Source: Chitinophagaceae bacterium
GTDB taxonomy: Bacteria > Bacteroidota > Bacteroidia > Chitinophagales > Chitinophagaceae
Assembly: GCA_017989935.1 (NCBI GenBank)
Contig: JAGNOY010000136.1
Coordinates: 1-6,157 of the forward strand
Direction of reading: 5' to 3'
Length of the DNA stretch: 6,157 nucleotides
A program made the translations under genes and the position numbers. Each line of letters starts with the position of its first letter. Within the stretch, counting starts at the first letter, position 1. Shown here piece by piece: positions 1 to 6,157 of the stretch. A model generated the notes under the pieces. It worked only from the letters and a program-made list of their open reading frames with translations. It was not told the origin of the DNA and made no database searches.

Positions 1-449
1 GTTTCTTTAATATCATGCACATTATCATTGCCACTACTTAGGTTCAGGTTTTTTTGCCAAAGGATATTGCCCAAGTTATCAGTGCGTACTACAAAACCAT
101 TATAGTTAGTGTATACCCCTAAATTACTAATCATCGCAAAACCCGAATCTTGGGTGACAATCACCTTGGTATATACATTGGCCGTAGTTTGCGTAGTGCC
201 AAATACCTGTTTCCAAACTTCTTCGCCCTTGCAATTTAATTTAAGTAAATAAGGATGAAACGTATTCGTGCTTCCTTCACTCGAAAGCCCAGCTAGTATA
301 TAACCTCCGTCTGGCGTGGCTTTGCAGTCGTAGGTTTGCATGCTCGAAGCAGAATCTGGCTGACGAAATATTTTCTGAAAATTGATTTGAGCTAATAAAG
401 CTTGGGCAGAAAATAGACAAAGAAAAATGAGTAGATATTTTTTGTGCAT
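1..449 (-). CDS. Secreted beta-propeller-like repeat protein, N-terminal part (runs off left edge)
   Basis: Reading the minus strand from the ATG at 449-447 gives 149 open codons up to the window edge, so only the N-terminus is present. Residues 1-20 form a clear signal peptide (His-Lys-Lys, a Leu/Ile/Phe-rich core, then Leu-Leu-Ala before Gln21), so the product should be exported. The mature part shows two copies of a repeat of about 55 residues: TPDGGYILAG (45-54) followed by PYLLKLNCKGEEVWK (66-80), then TQDSGFAMIS (99-108) followed by GFVVRTDNLGNILWQK (118-133). The pattern 'DGGYilaG ... lvklD.nGn.lW.k' is familiar from secreted Bacteroidota proteins that often end in a type IX secretion C-terminal sorting domain. 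That end lies outside the window, so T9SS export is inference. The gene is divergent from the caspase gene. The start is chosen because it directly precedes the signal peptide; there is no Shine-Dalgarno, only A/T-rich sequence. No enzymatic motif is visible and the specific function is unknown. Confidence 0.8.
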   Translation of the reverse strand, partial: MHKKYLLIFLCLFSAQALLAQINFQKIFRQPDSASSMQTYDCKATPDGGYILAGLSSEGSTNTFHPYLLKLNCKGEEVWKQVFGTTQTTANVYTKVIVTQDSGFAMISNLGVYTNYNGFVVRTDNLGNILWQKNLNLSSGNDNVHDIKE

Positions 450-868
450 GTGTAAAAATAAAAGAAATTATTTAGAGAAGCAAGCATCAACTAGTCAATT
501 TAAATATCTAAAACTTTGACTATCAATACATAATCGACTTGGGCCTTACCCTATTGCTGCATCTAGCTCTTTAAGAAATGTACAAGTGCGGGTCGGGCTC
601 TGCGCTGCAATCCCTTCCCAAAACCTCAGGGGATTTTCGCTGCGATCCCTAAGGCGGGCAAGCAGGTTTTATGGATGATGAGGTCATGGTCGTGTTTTTT
701 GTCTTCAAAAATCAACACGCCGTGTTTCAATTGAATGATGTCAAAAGTACTTTTTGTCTTAGGTTTAGCATTTTAGATACACCCTATTTGAATATTTGTA
801 TTTGACATATTTCTAATTATCTTACAAAAGATTTCACTTACGTAACCTATATCAACCGAACGAAATCA
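450..868. other. Divergent intergenic region with a GC-rich repeat island
   Basis: This 419-bp stretch separates two divergently transcribed genes, so promoters for both should lie in it. I found no convincing match to the Bacteroidota TAnnTTTG/TTG promoter pair on either strand. The flanks (450-580 and 720-868) are AT-rich. The middle (588-666) is a sharp GC-rich island, 50 of 79 bases G or C, carrying two tandem REP-like motifs. Short open frames cross it, plus 671-805 (44 codons) and minus 772-626 (48 codons without a Met), but neither has support as a gene. Just upstream of the caspase gene, the hexamer TATTTG occurs three times (785-790, 793-798, 799-804). Confidence 0.7.
594..650 (-). 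repeat. REP-like tandem pair, left copy
   Basis: On the minus strand, GATTGCAGCGCAGAGCCCG (612-594) and GATCGCAGCGAAAATCCCC (647-629) match at 14 of 19 positions. Each is preceded by AGG, so the plus strand shows CGCTGCAATCCCT (603-615) and CGCTGCGATCCCT (638-650) 35 bp apart, 12 of 13 identical. GGGATT at 630-635 can also pair with AATCCC at 609-614, and GGGAT at 630-634 with ATCCC at 645-649, so alternative small hairpins are possible. From memory, similar GGATTGCAGCGGAAAGCCCG-type sequences recur between genes in Bacteroidota; this is not verified here. A related pair lies downstream of the caspase gene in the opposite orientation. Confidence 0.55.
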
Positions 869-3800
869 ATGAAGAAATTGATCAACTTAGTAAAGTGTAT
901 AGCCTTGTATGGTTTGTTGGTATTGTGTACAATACCCATACTTGTTCATGGGCAAATCAATCCAGCTGTTCAAACTAAGGGCAATGTCTATGCTATCGTC
1001 ATTGGCATTTCTACTTATCAAGATGAAGGCATCGACCAATTGAATTTCGCCCATAAAGATGCCGAATCCTTTGCGGCTTACTTAAGTTCTGCATCTGGAG
1101 GATTGGTTCCTGATTCAAATATTATTCTACTTAAAAATGAAAGTGCCACCTATACCGCAGTATATCAAGCCTTCGATCAATTAGTAGAAAAATGCAAGGA
1201 GGGCGATCTGGTATACTTTTTCTTTTCAGGTCATGGCGATATGGAAAATACCACCATTTTTAAACTAGGTTTTTTGATTTCGCATAATACACCCAAAACA
1301 AATTTCATCAACAATGCGATTCGTATTGATGATATTAATAACTATGCCAATACCTTGTCTATAAAAACTAAAGCCAAAGTGGTTATCATTACCGATGCTT
1401 GCCACAGTGGAAACATAGCAGATAAACAAAGCAGAGCTAGTTTTTTAATCGGAGAGCAACTAAAAACGGTACTAAATAATGAAATTAGAATTACTTCTTG
1501 TACCCCAGACCAACTATCAGTAGAAGATCAAAAATGGGGCGGCGGATCAGGTGTTTTTACCTATTATCTTTTAAAAGGATTAAAAGGATTTGCCGATCAA
1601 GAAAAAGATGGCAATGTAACTGTCAAAGAATTGTCTACCTATTTGAATACAGCCTTGAGTAATGATTTTGTATTGAAAGCAAAGGATCATAAGCAAACAC
1701 CTGTTATCAAAGGCAAAGACAATTTTTCATTAGCTAAAGTAAATGCGGCTGAACTAAATAAACTGCAACAAGATTCAATACCCCGCGTTCTACAATTCAT
1801 GCCCTTGCCTAAGGATTTAAATGCTTATTTTTTTGAAAAAATTGATAAAAATATTGAAAAAAGTTTCAACTTCAACAAACTGCATTTACTCCCTGCCCAA
1901 GAAATTCCTTTTGCCATGTTTAAGGATTATGATTTTTATATTAAATCAAGTTATGATAGTACTTGGAGAGCAAAAATCTCGGAATTAGAAAATGATCTAA
2001 AAAGTAATCCAGATGCTGTAAAACGATTCAACAGAAAATTAGTCAATTTAATCAGTACAAGAGGACAAGAGGTGATTAATTTGTATTTGAATGGAAATGC
2101 CGAAGAGCTTGAAAGACGGCGCTATTATAACAGTCTAGACAACGATTATGGTGAATATACTCACATGTTTGCTGTGGCCATAAAGCTTTGTGACGAAAAA
2201 AGTCCTTTGGCCAAAATGCTACAGATTAAGTATCATTATTTTAATGGGGTGAATACAAGACTACAACTTCCTATAGCTAAGGACACTACAGGTTTAATAG
2301 ATAGCGCCTTTCGTTGTCAACAAAGAGCCTTGAAACTTGAAGAAAATGCAGCGTATATCCATGCAGAGCTTGGCATATTATATTACTTAAAAGGCAATTT
2401 TACCAGTGCTGAACAATCTCTTAAATTGGCTATTGACATTGCGCCTACTTGGGCTATACCTTGGTCAACACTTGCAGCACTTTATATTCAAAAGAAACAA
2501 TATAAGGAGGCCTTAGAGGCTACAGAAAAGGCAAAGGCATTGCAACCTGATTTACAAGCAGTGAATGTCAATGCGGGCATTATTTATATGAAACTTGGAA
2601 ACTGGTTGATGTCAGAAGAGCTTTTGCAAAAAGCCATTTATGTCAATTCAAGGCATTACCTACCCTTCGAAAAGTTAGCGGATATTTATACTCATCATAC
2701 ACAATACGTATTAGCTGATAGTTTTTATTACGAAGCTGAAATTAGAAAGTTAGGGTATAATGTAGGGCCGAATATTGCACCTTTATTTCCTTTTGACGAA
2801 ACAACAATAGTTTCTCCTCCAGCACCAGATTGCGACATTCCTAAGAAAATTGCGAATTACGATTATGTGACATATTTTGTTAAAGGCATGCAGTTACTTC
2901 GAAAGAGAGATACTATAGGCGCGGAAAAAGCTTTTAGATATGTCATTGAAATAGACATTGAAAATCCTTTGGCTTATCATTATTTAGGCATGATCATGTG
3001 GCATCAACACAGGTGGCAAGAGGTTGATATTTATTTGAATTTCGCCATTAAGTATCATTTAGATGATATGGCATTTGAAACTTATTGTGATGATGCATTA
3101 AGATTTTTAAAAGGGAATCCCTCGGCTGAATCTTGTATATTTTTATCTTTTAAAAATAGTAATTATAATACACTAGACGATTACTTTTTGTTAGCTGATG
3201 CCTATGAAAAACTGAGTCAATTTAGTGAAGCTGAATTATTATATAAAAAGGCCATTCAAATTGATACAGCTTACCAAGGATCTTACCAAAAGCTATGGAT
3301 TTTACAAGAAAGGTTAGGGAAGTATCATGATGCAGAACCTGTTGTGTTGGAGTACAAGAAAAGGTTTTATAGTACGAGCAAAACAGATTTTCTAGATGGC
3401 CTTGAACAAGCCAATGCATTTTATAAACGTGCAACTGAAGCTATGCCTGATGAAGCAACATGGTTTTATCGAGCAGGTAATTATCATTATGCAGAGGCGA
3501 TAGATAATCCAGAGATGTATTCAAAAGAAATGAACCCGAATAAACCTGATCAAGATATAAAGAGGGATTATTCAATGAATCAAGATGGATTATTTTCTCA
3601 TGAGATGAAAGTTTCAACAAAGAAGTTGATCATTCCAAGTACACAATTTATTCTTCCTTCAGGTATCGATATACCTTATCCTAAGAGCAAAAGTATTGAG
3701 TTTTTTAAACAAGCTGATTCCTTGTTACATAACCAAGAACTAAGTAGCGTAGGTCTTAATCAGCGAGGTGACATCAATGAAAAAATAGGCGATATGTATG

Positions 3801-4390
3801 TGGCCATGGCCAATACAAGGAAGGGTTTTGTTTACTATGAAAAATCGGTGTTATATCGTGGCAATCATACAAGTACTCGCCTAAAATTAATTGATACATG
3901 GAATCAAAATTATCATTTCCAAGAAGCCAAAAAACAATTAGATACCTTGTATAGTCAGGGAACTATAAATTACGATAAATTACTTTTATTGGCCAAGTAT
4001 CGAATACAGTCTAGTGAATTTGATTCGGTAAAAAAAATATTAGATAGAGCCCAAACGATTCAACCCTTTTCAATGCCAGCAATCGATGAGCTGAATGGCA
4101 GATTAAATTTCTGCGCTCAAAAATATAAATCAGCCTTGCCTTATTACGAAACTTATCTTAAATCCAACTTCGATGATGCCTCTATCATGTACACGATAGC
4201 GAAAATTCATTATCAACTTGGTCATCATAAAGAATCCTTGACATGGCTCAGCAAAGCGGTGAATGCAGGATTTGCCTGCTATTGGGTATTGAAGTATGAT
4301 ACAGTGTGGAATAAAGAAAGGGACACTTCTTCATGGAAAAAGATCACTGAAAATATTAAGCCTAAACCCTTTCCGATAAAATTTGAATGA
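869..4390 (+). CDS. Exported caspase-family (C14, metacaspase-like) peptidase with long TPR domain
   Basis: This 1173-residue protein begins with a signal peptide (Lys-Lys, hydrophobic core about 4-26, cleavage near Gly28-Gln29), which fixes the ATG at 869. The caspase-type p20 fold spans about 38-185: YAIVIGISTYQ (41-51), catalytic His122 in FFFSGHGD, and catalytic Cys178 in IITDACHSGN. Asp176, two before the Cys, matches the metacaspase S1-pocket Asp, suggesting cleavage after Arg/Lys (inference). A p10-like part (about 205-290) contains GSGVFTYYLLKGL, an EF-hand-like loop (243-254) and QTPVIKG. A helical linker of unknown fold (about 300-490) follows. TPR-like helix pairs then run at about 495-630, 667-734, 770-832 and 965-1136, with a non-TPR insertion at about 860-945. 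There is no transmembrane segment after the signal, and no lipobox. Substrate and role are unknown: regulated proteolysis or envelope protein assembly are possible, and the TPRs probably bind partner proteins. No Shine-Dalgarno is seen. Confidence 0.9.
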   Translation: MKKLINLVKCIALYGLLVLCTIPILVHGQINPAVQTKGNVYAIVIGISTYQDEGIDQLNFAHKDAESFAAYLSSASGGLVPDSNIILLKNESATYTAVYQAFDQLVEKCKEGDLVYFFFSGHGDMENTTIFKLGFLISHNTPKTNFINNAIRIDDINNYANTLSIKTKAKVVIITDACHSGNIADKQSRASFLIGEQLKTVLNNEIRITSCTPDQLSVEDQKWGGGSGVFTYYLLKGLKGFADQEKDGNVTVKELSTYLNTALSNDFVLKAKDHKQTPVIKGKDNFSLAKVNAAELNKLQQDSIPRVLQFMPLPKDLNAYFFEKIDKNIEKSFNFNKLHLLPAQEIPFAMFKDYDFYIKSSYDSTWRAKISELENDLKSNPDAVKRFNRKLVNLISTRGQEVINLYLNGNAEELERRRYYNSLDNDYGEYTHMFAVAIKLCDEKSPLAKMLQIKYHYFNGVNTRLQLPIAKDTTGLIDSAFRCQQRALKLEENAAYIHAELGILYYLKGNFTSAEQSLKLAIDIAPTWAIPWSTLAALYIQKKQYKEALEATEKAKALQPDLQAVNVNAGIIYMKLGNWLMSEELLQKAIYVNSRHYLPFEKLADIYTHHTQYVLADSFYYEAEIRKLGYNVGPNIAPLFPFDETTIVSPPAPDCDIPKKIANYDYVTYFVKGMQLLRKRDTIGAEKAFRYVIEIDIENPLAYHYLGMIMWHQHRWQEVDIYLNFAIKYHLDDMAFETYCDDALRFLKGNPSAESCIFLSFKNSNYNTLDDYFLLADAYEKLSQFSEAELLYKKAIQIDTAYQGSYQKLWILQERLGKYHDAEPVVLEYKKRFYSTSKTDFLDGLEQANAFYKRATEAMPDEATWFYRAGNYHYAEAIDNPEMYSKEMNPNKPDQDIKRDYSMNQDGLFSHEMKVSTKKLIIPSTQFILPSGIDIPYPKSKSIEFFKQADSLLHNQELSSVGLNQRGDINEKIGDMYVAMANTRKGFVYYEKSVLYRGNHTSTRLKLIDTWNQNYHFQEAKKQLDTLYSQGTINYDKLLLLAKYRIQSSEFDSVKKILDRAQTIQPFSMPAIDELNGRLNFCAQKYKSALPYYETYLKSNFDDASIMYTIAKIHYQLGHHKESLTWLSKAVNAGFACYWVLKYDTVWNKERDTSSWKKITENIKPKPFPIKFE

Positions 4391-4465
4391 AATTGAAAGC
4401 TAGATTAGATTTATATGTAGCTGTAATTTCCCATCAAAACTAGCTGCATGCTATTTTACGAAATT

Positions 4466-4544
4466 GTGGCAACGATTGCAGTGGAAAGCCCGCATCCACG
4501 AGCTCTGGCGTGGGAGGACTTGCAACGAAAAGCGTGTCTGCCAC
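4466..4544 (+). repeat. REP-like element, right copy, with terminal inverted repeat
   Basis: GTGGCA (4466-4471) pairs with TGCCAC (4539-4544), bounding a 79-bp unit. An inner hairpin has stem CCACG (4496-4500)/CGTGG (4509-4513) with an 8-nt loop. The unit contains GATTGCAGTGGAAAGCCCG (4474-4492), which matches the left element's minus-strand motif (612-594) at 16 of 19 positions. A second, weaker copy, ACTTGCAACGAAAAGCGTG (4518-4536), matches the first at 12 of 19. The tandem layout mirrors the left element but on the opposite strand. It is more likely a palindromic extragenic repeat than a regulatory site of one gene. Confidence 0.55.
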
Positions 4545-4604
4545 CCAAATTGAATTTTATAAAAATTTCTATAGTTATCTGAAAAGATACCTGTTTGTTT
4601 TTCC

Positions 4605-4626
4605 ACTTTTGCCATGACGCAAAAGT
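4605..4626. repeat. Perfect 8-bp hairpin
   Basis: ACTTTTGC (4605-4612) and GCAAAAGT (4619-4626) are perfect reverse complements around a 6-nt loop (CATGAC). Neither strand follows the stem with a T-run and the stem is AT-rich, so it is a poor intrinsic terminator. From memory, CTTTTGCC-TGACGCAAAAG followed by GCAAAAA is a common intergenic pattern in Bacteroidota, which would make this part of a dispersed repeat; unverified. Confidence 0.55.
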
Positions 4627-4681
4627 TGAGCAAAAAGTCTAGGCTGAAGATTCTTGGCATAAAAATAATTTCATCTACGCC

Positions 4682-4757
4682 ACTTTTATCCAAACTCGCA
4701 CATGAAGATATTCGCCATATAGCAACATTCGATTGTGCTCAAACAGTGGATAAAAGT
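4682..4757. repeat. Nested inverted repeat, 11-bp arms
   Basis: ACTTTTATCCA (4682-4692) and TGGATAAAAGT (4747-4757) are perfect reverse complements separated by 54 nt. Inside, GCACA (4698-4702) pairs with TGTGC (4734-4738), so a single-stranded copy could fold into a long interrupted stem. It lies in the same repeat-rich block as the REP-like unit and the 8-bp hairpin, and probably belongs to one composite element. Confidence 0.55.
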
Positions 4758-4968
4758 TTGGCTTCGATTTCAATATTTTTTAATACCTCGAATCTTAGGC
4801 CACCTCCTACATGAAGTTTTTATCTTCAACGATGCTTTGCTACATGTTGATATTAGACATAATAAGGTAGTCAAACAGATAATCACTAAGCCTTCTCAGC
4901 ACCGACTTTTGTACAAGGCTAACAAGAAATTAAAAAATAATGTATTTTGTGTCCTCAAAAAGAATAAC

Positions 4969-6157
4969 ATGAACAAATTTTGTTTACTCGCTTCTATACT
5001 ATTTGCGACTACACTGGCAGAGGCTCAATCTAATTTAACCCCAGAAAAACTTTGGTCTTTGGGTCGAGTAAGCGCACAAGGAATGAGTGCGGATAAAAAA
5101 ATGGTCTACTACAGTGTTTCCATTCCGGACATCAACGAGAATAAAAGCAAGACAAAATTTTATGAAGTGCCTCTTGCTGGAGGGAATGCCAAAGAAATAG
5201 CCAAAGTGCCAGGTAATGAAGAACCTAAAGTAGAGCAAGAAGGAGAAAATATCAAAGTGTCTCCGGATGGAAAGAAAGTTGTTTTTACTCGTGAAGTGAA
5301 ACTGCAAGCGATTACGGGTATGGATCGATATAATTTACCCAAATCTAATGTGTTAGTCTACGACAATTTAAATCAACGCCATTGGGATACTTGGGAAGAT
5401 GGCAGTTATGCGCATGTTTTTGTGGCCGATCTTGCAGGTGGATATGCGGTAAAAGAAAAAGACATCATGGCTAATGAATTGTTCGATTGTCCACAAAAGC
5501 CTCATGGCGGCGCAGAAGATTTGATTTTTACGCCCGATAGCAAACAAGTCATTTACGTGACGAAAAAGCAAAGTGGCATGGCCTATGCGATTAGCACCAA
5601 TACAGATTTGTATGCTTATTCGATCGAACAAGGCACAACCACCAACCTAACTGAAGGCATGATGGGTTATGATACAAATCCTGCCTTTAGTGAAGATGGC
5701 AAGCAATTGGCTTGGCTAAGCATGAAAACAGAAAATTGCGAAAGTGATAAAAATGAGGTGTGGGTGATGGATTGGTCATCAAAAGAAAAAGTAAATCTTA
5801 CAGCTGGTTGGGATGAAACTGTGGCAAGTTTTCAATGGGCTGATGATGGACAAAAAATATTTTTTGTAGCGCCTTATCATGGCACCGAACAATTATTCGA
5901 AATTGATATTCAAACACAAAAAGTAAAACAACTTACTTCCGGACAATTTGATGTAACGAGTATAGTTGCACAAGCAGGAAATTTGTTAGTGGTTAGTCGA
6001 ACAGACATGAATCATGCCGCCGAATTGTTTGGCGTGGACATCAATACTGGAAAATTTCAAGCCATCACACATGTCAATGACGCGAACTATGCACAAATCA
6101 ATCTATGCAAAGTGTCTGAAAGATATACCGAATTAGAGAATGGAGATAGGGTATTTT
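4969..6157 (+). CDS. Secreted S9-family (DPP5-like) peptidase, N-terminal propeller part (runs off right edge)
   Basis: From the ATG at 4969 there are 396 open codons to the window edge. Residues 1-19 form a signal peptide ending Ala-Glu-Ala before Gln20, so the enzyme should act in the periplasm or outside the cell. The rest is the N-terminal beta-propeller of prolyl-oligopeptidase-type (S9) enzymes. It opens with PEKLWSLGRVS (25-35), has blade motifs VSPDGKKVVFT (97-107), FTPDSKQVIYV (187-197), FSEDGKQLAWL (240-250) and WADDGQKIFFV (290-300), and carries the block YDNLNQRHWDTWEDG (131-145), as in DPP5/acylaminoacyl-peptidase-like members of Bacteroidota. These enzymes usually remove dipeptides or cut short peptides using a C-terminal alpha/beta-hydrolase Ser-Asp-His triad. 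That domain lies beyond the window, so activity cannot be judged. Family length is typically near 650-700 residues, so a bit more than half is present. The frame stays open upstream to 4723 but has no Met or signal there, so 4969 is preferred. No Shine-Dalgarno is seen. Confidence 0.88.
   Translation, partial: MNKFCLLASILFATTLAEAQSNLTPEKLWSLGRVSAQGMSADKKMVYYSVSIPDINENKSKTKFYEVPLAGGNAKEIAKVPGNEEPKVEQEGENIKVSPDGKKVVFTREVKLQAITGMDRYNLPKSNVLVYDNLNQRHWDTWEDGSYAHVFVADLAGGYAVKEKDIMANELFDCPQKPHGGAEDLIFTPDSKQVIYVTKKQSGMAYAISTNTDLYAYSIEQGTTTNLTEGMMGYDTNPAFSEDGKQLAWLSMKTENCESDKNEVWVMDWSSKEKVNLTAGWDETVASFQWADDGQKIFFVAPYHGTEQLFEIDIQTQKVKQLTSGQFDVTSIVAQAGNLLVVSRTDMNHAAELFGVDINTGKFQAITHVNDANYAQINLCKVSERYTELENGDRVF

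Larger units (their letters stand above)
4391..4968. other. Repeat-rich intergenic region
   Basis: This 578-bp stretch lies between two codirectional genes. It holds a REP-like pair bounded by a short inverted repeat (4466-4544), an 8-bp perfect hairpin (4605-4626), and a wide nested inverted repeat (4682-4757). The remaining 4800-4968 is AT-rich leader for the S9 peptidase gene. Open frames on both strands here (plus 4614-4814, minus 4693-4451) overlap each other across the inverted repeats and look like readings of repeat DNA, not genes. No convincing intrinsic terminator follows the caspase stop codon; the best pairing (AGCTAG 4398-4403 with CTAGCT 4440-4445) has a 36-nt loop. No confident Bacteroidota promoter was found; TATTTTG at 4943-4949 is one base short of the TAnnTTTG form. 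Confidence 0.7.

Noticed and set aside
594..650. CRISPR-like spaced repeats
   Set aside because: Only two imperfect 13-bp copies, no regular spacer series and no cas genes.
671..805. 44-codon open frame on the plus strand starting MDDEVMVVFF
   Set aside because: Short, no family, opposite a more protein-like minus-strand frame over part of its length; no translation signal.
918..930. Possible lipobox around Cys20 of the caspase protein
   Set aside because: The residue before the Cys is Leu; a lipobox needs Gly, Ala or Ser there. A standard signal peptide cut near 28/29 fits better.
3222..3434. 70-codon open frame on the minus strand
   Set aside because: Lies wholly inside the caspase-TPR coding region, opposite clear TPR sequence; no family resemblance.
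4398..4445. Candidate terminator after the caspase gene (AGCTAG/CTAGCT)
   Set aside because: Only 6 bp with a 36-nt loop, AT-rich and not followed by a clean T-run.
4451..4693. 80-codon open frame on the minus strand
   Set aside because: Runs through the REP-like unit and the 8-bp hairpin; its translation resembles no known family and it overlaps another frame on the opposite strand. More likely repeat DNA.
4614..4814. 66-codon open frame on the plus strand (starts MTQKLSKKSRLKILG)
   Set aside because: Its ATG lies in the loop of the 8-bp hairpin and the frame crosses the 11-bp inverted repeat; basic, low-information translation typical of intergenic repeats. No ribosome-binding evidence.
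4723..4968. In-frame upstream extension of the S9 peptidase gene
   Set aside because: Open for 82 codons but without Met and with no S9-like sequence; the signal peptide at 4969 marks the true N-terminus.
5035..5631. Three minus-strand open frames (5035-5307, 5160-5342, 5368-5631)
   Set aside because: All are antisense to the conserved S9 propeller sequence; shadows of the real gene.

Overview
The window looks like chromosomal DNA of an AT-rich member of the Bacteroidota. Three things suggest this: all three genes encode exported proteins whose predicted signal-peptide cleavage lies at or just before a Gln (the Bacteroidota-typical ...A/G-Q), start codons are preceded by A/T-rich sequence without a Shine-Dalgarno motif, and the protein families are typical of that phylum. 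The genus cannot be told from the sequence.

Layout. Positions 1-449 (minus strand) hold the 5' part of a gene for a secreted beta-propeller-like repeat protein that runs off the left edge. A 419-bp divergent intergenic region (450-868) follows; it contains a GC-rich island (about 588-666, roughly 63% G+C) with two tandem copies of a REP-like motif. Positions 869-4390 (plus) hold the main gene, a 1173-residue exported caspase-family (C14, metacaspase-like) peptidase with an intact His122/Cys178 dyad, an EF-hand-like loop in the peptidase domain, and a long TPR superhelix. A 578-bp intergenic region (4391-4968) follows, with a second REP-like pair in the opposite orientation and several strong inverted repeats, probably a dispersed non-coding repeat. 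Positions 4969-6157 (plus) hold the N-terminal 396 residues of a secreted S9-family (DPP5-like) serine peptidase: signal peptide and beta-propeller only, with the catalytic domain beyond the right edge.

How the genes relate. The two plus-strand genes both encode exported peptidases, but the 578-bp gap filled with repeats argues against a tight operon. No phage, transposase, tRNA, rRNA or CRISPR signal is visible. The points of most interest are the exported caspase-TPR protein with a possible calcium-binding loop, and the related repeat pairs that flank its gene in inverted orientation. Neither amounts to a demonstrated new system.
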